Source: Pseudoduganella danionis (GTDB lineage Bacteria; Pseudomonadota; Gammaproteobacteria; Burkholderiales; Burkholderiaceae_D). Taken from it: a DNA stretch of 64,000 bases. The notes under the pieces were generated by a model. It was not told the origin of the DNA. It did not search any database and saw only the letters and a program-made list of their open reading frames with translations. A program made the translations under genes and the position numbers. Positions 63,824 through 64,000 of the stretch are shown piece by piece; position 1 is the stretch's first letter, and the number at the start of each line of letters is the position of its first letter. The stretch spans positions 38,588 through 102,587 of the forward strand of contig NZ_WNKW01000007.1 of NCBI RefSeq assembly GCF_009720775.1. The letters are read 5' to 3'.

Positions 63824-64000
63824 CTTGCCTCTTCGCTGATGAACACAACGCTTCTCAGCAAGCAGTACCGAATAAGTTCTTTAAAAATTCACAGTCGATA
63901 AGTGTGGACGTTTGATGAAAGTGCACACGAAGCTAGTCTTCGTGATACTTAAAAAATATCAAATGTTCACAAGAAATAAATGAAATAGGACGCTTTGTAA
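63824..64000 (+). ncRNA. Pre-16S rRNA leader (partial operon)
   Basis: The AT-rich leader holds a boxA-like GTTCTTTAAA (63876-63885) and the GATAAGTGTGGACGTTTGATG stretch that resembles Oxalobacteraceae pre-16S leaders as I remember them. The mature 16S start (AGAGTTTGATC-like) is not reached in the window. Confidence 0.7.

Overview
The window looks like the replication-origin region of a high-GC betaproteobacterium, most likely Burkholderiales, family Oxalobacteraceae (Janthinobacterium/Duganella/Massilia type). The reasons are the gyrB-dnaN-dnaA block facing rpmH-rnpA-yidD-yidC-mnmE, a PEP-CTERM protein, many PAS/GGDEF/EAL signalling genes, and a pre-16S leader at the right edge (tandem rRNA-type promoters followed by a boxA-like GTTCTTTAAA). 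This family assignment comes from gene order and recognised sequence style; no search was run.

Layout. (1) 1-7375, minus: the 5' part of a giant gene of at least 2458 codons, made almost wholly of 8-residue repeats (about 300) and running off the left edge. (2) 7.5-12.6 kb: ordinary genes: nudC, folE, a thioredoxin-like protein, a small lipoprotein, ompW with an FNR/Anr-type site, and a family-3 periplasmic binding protein. (3) 12.7-24.7 kb, minus: a tightly coupled three-gene operon (beta-rich repeat protein, metzincin-type zinc protease, 2348-residue beta-strand/coiled-coil protein) that I cannot assign to any described system. It is the main candidate for something new. (4) 25.1-28.7 kb: a TetR-controlled ABC-2 exporter operon with a 32-bp operator-like palindrome. 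(5) 28.7-32.1 kb: a LysR regulator divergent from an MDR-type reductase, a secreted unknown protein and a PEP-CTERM protein. (6) 32.2-34.9 kb, minus: an orphan type VI-secretion-like cassette (PAAR tip, DUF2515-like protein, membrane-anchored partner), followed by the decayed remnant of a second copy of the partner junction.

(7) 35-44.7 kb: the origin-proximal core: gyrB, dnaN, dnaA (minus), an intergenic candidate oriC, then rpmH, rnpA, yidD, yidC, mnmE (plus). (8) 44.7-55.2 kb: signalling: a diguanylate cyclase, a receiver-GGDEF-EAL protein, a lone receiver, a FixJ-type regulator and its sensor kinase in one minus-strand run, then an Hpt protein, pssA, an aldo/keto reductase and a HDOD protein. 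(9) 55-63.7 kb, minus: a D-Ala-D-Ala carboxypeptidase, and an Mla-like lipid transport operon (permease, ATPase, MCE protein, lipoprotein) continuing into a VanZ-family protein, a 2Fe-2S thioredoxin-like protein and an alpha/beta hydrolase; then a B12-type radical SAM enzyme. (10) 63.7-64 kb: rRNA operon promoters and leader, reading out of the window.

Two further signals link regions. A palindrome TAGTC-N6-GACTA occurs upstream of both the three-gene operon and the PEP-CTERM gene, which hints at a shared regulator. In the octapeptide-repeat gene, octads carrying Asp in place of Gln recur at 7- and 10-octad spacings that add up to a 17-octad (408 bp) superperiod.
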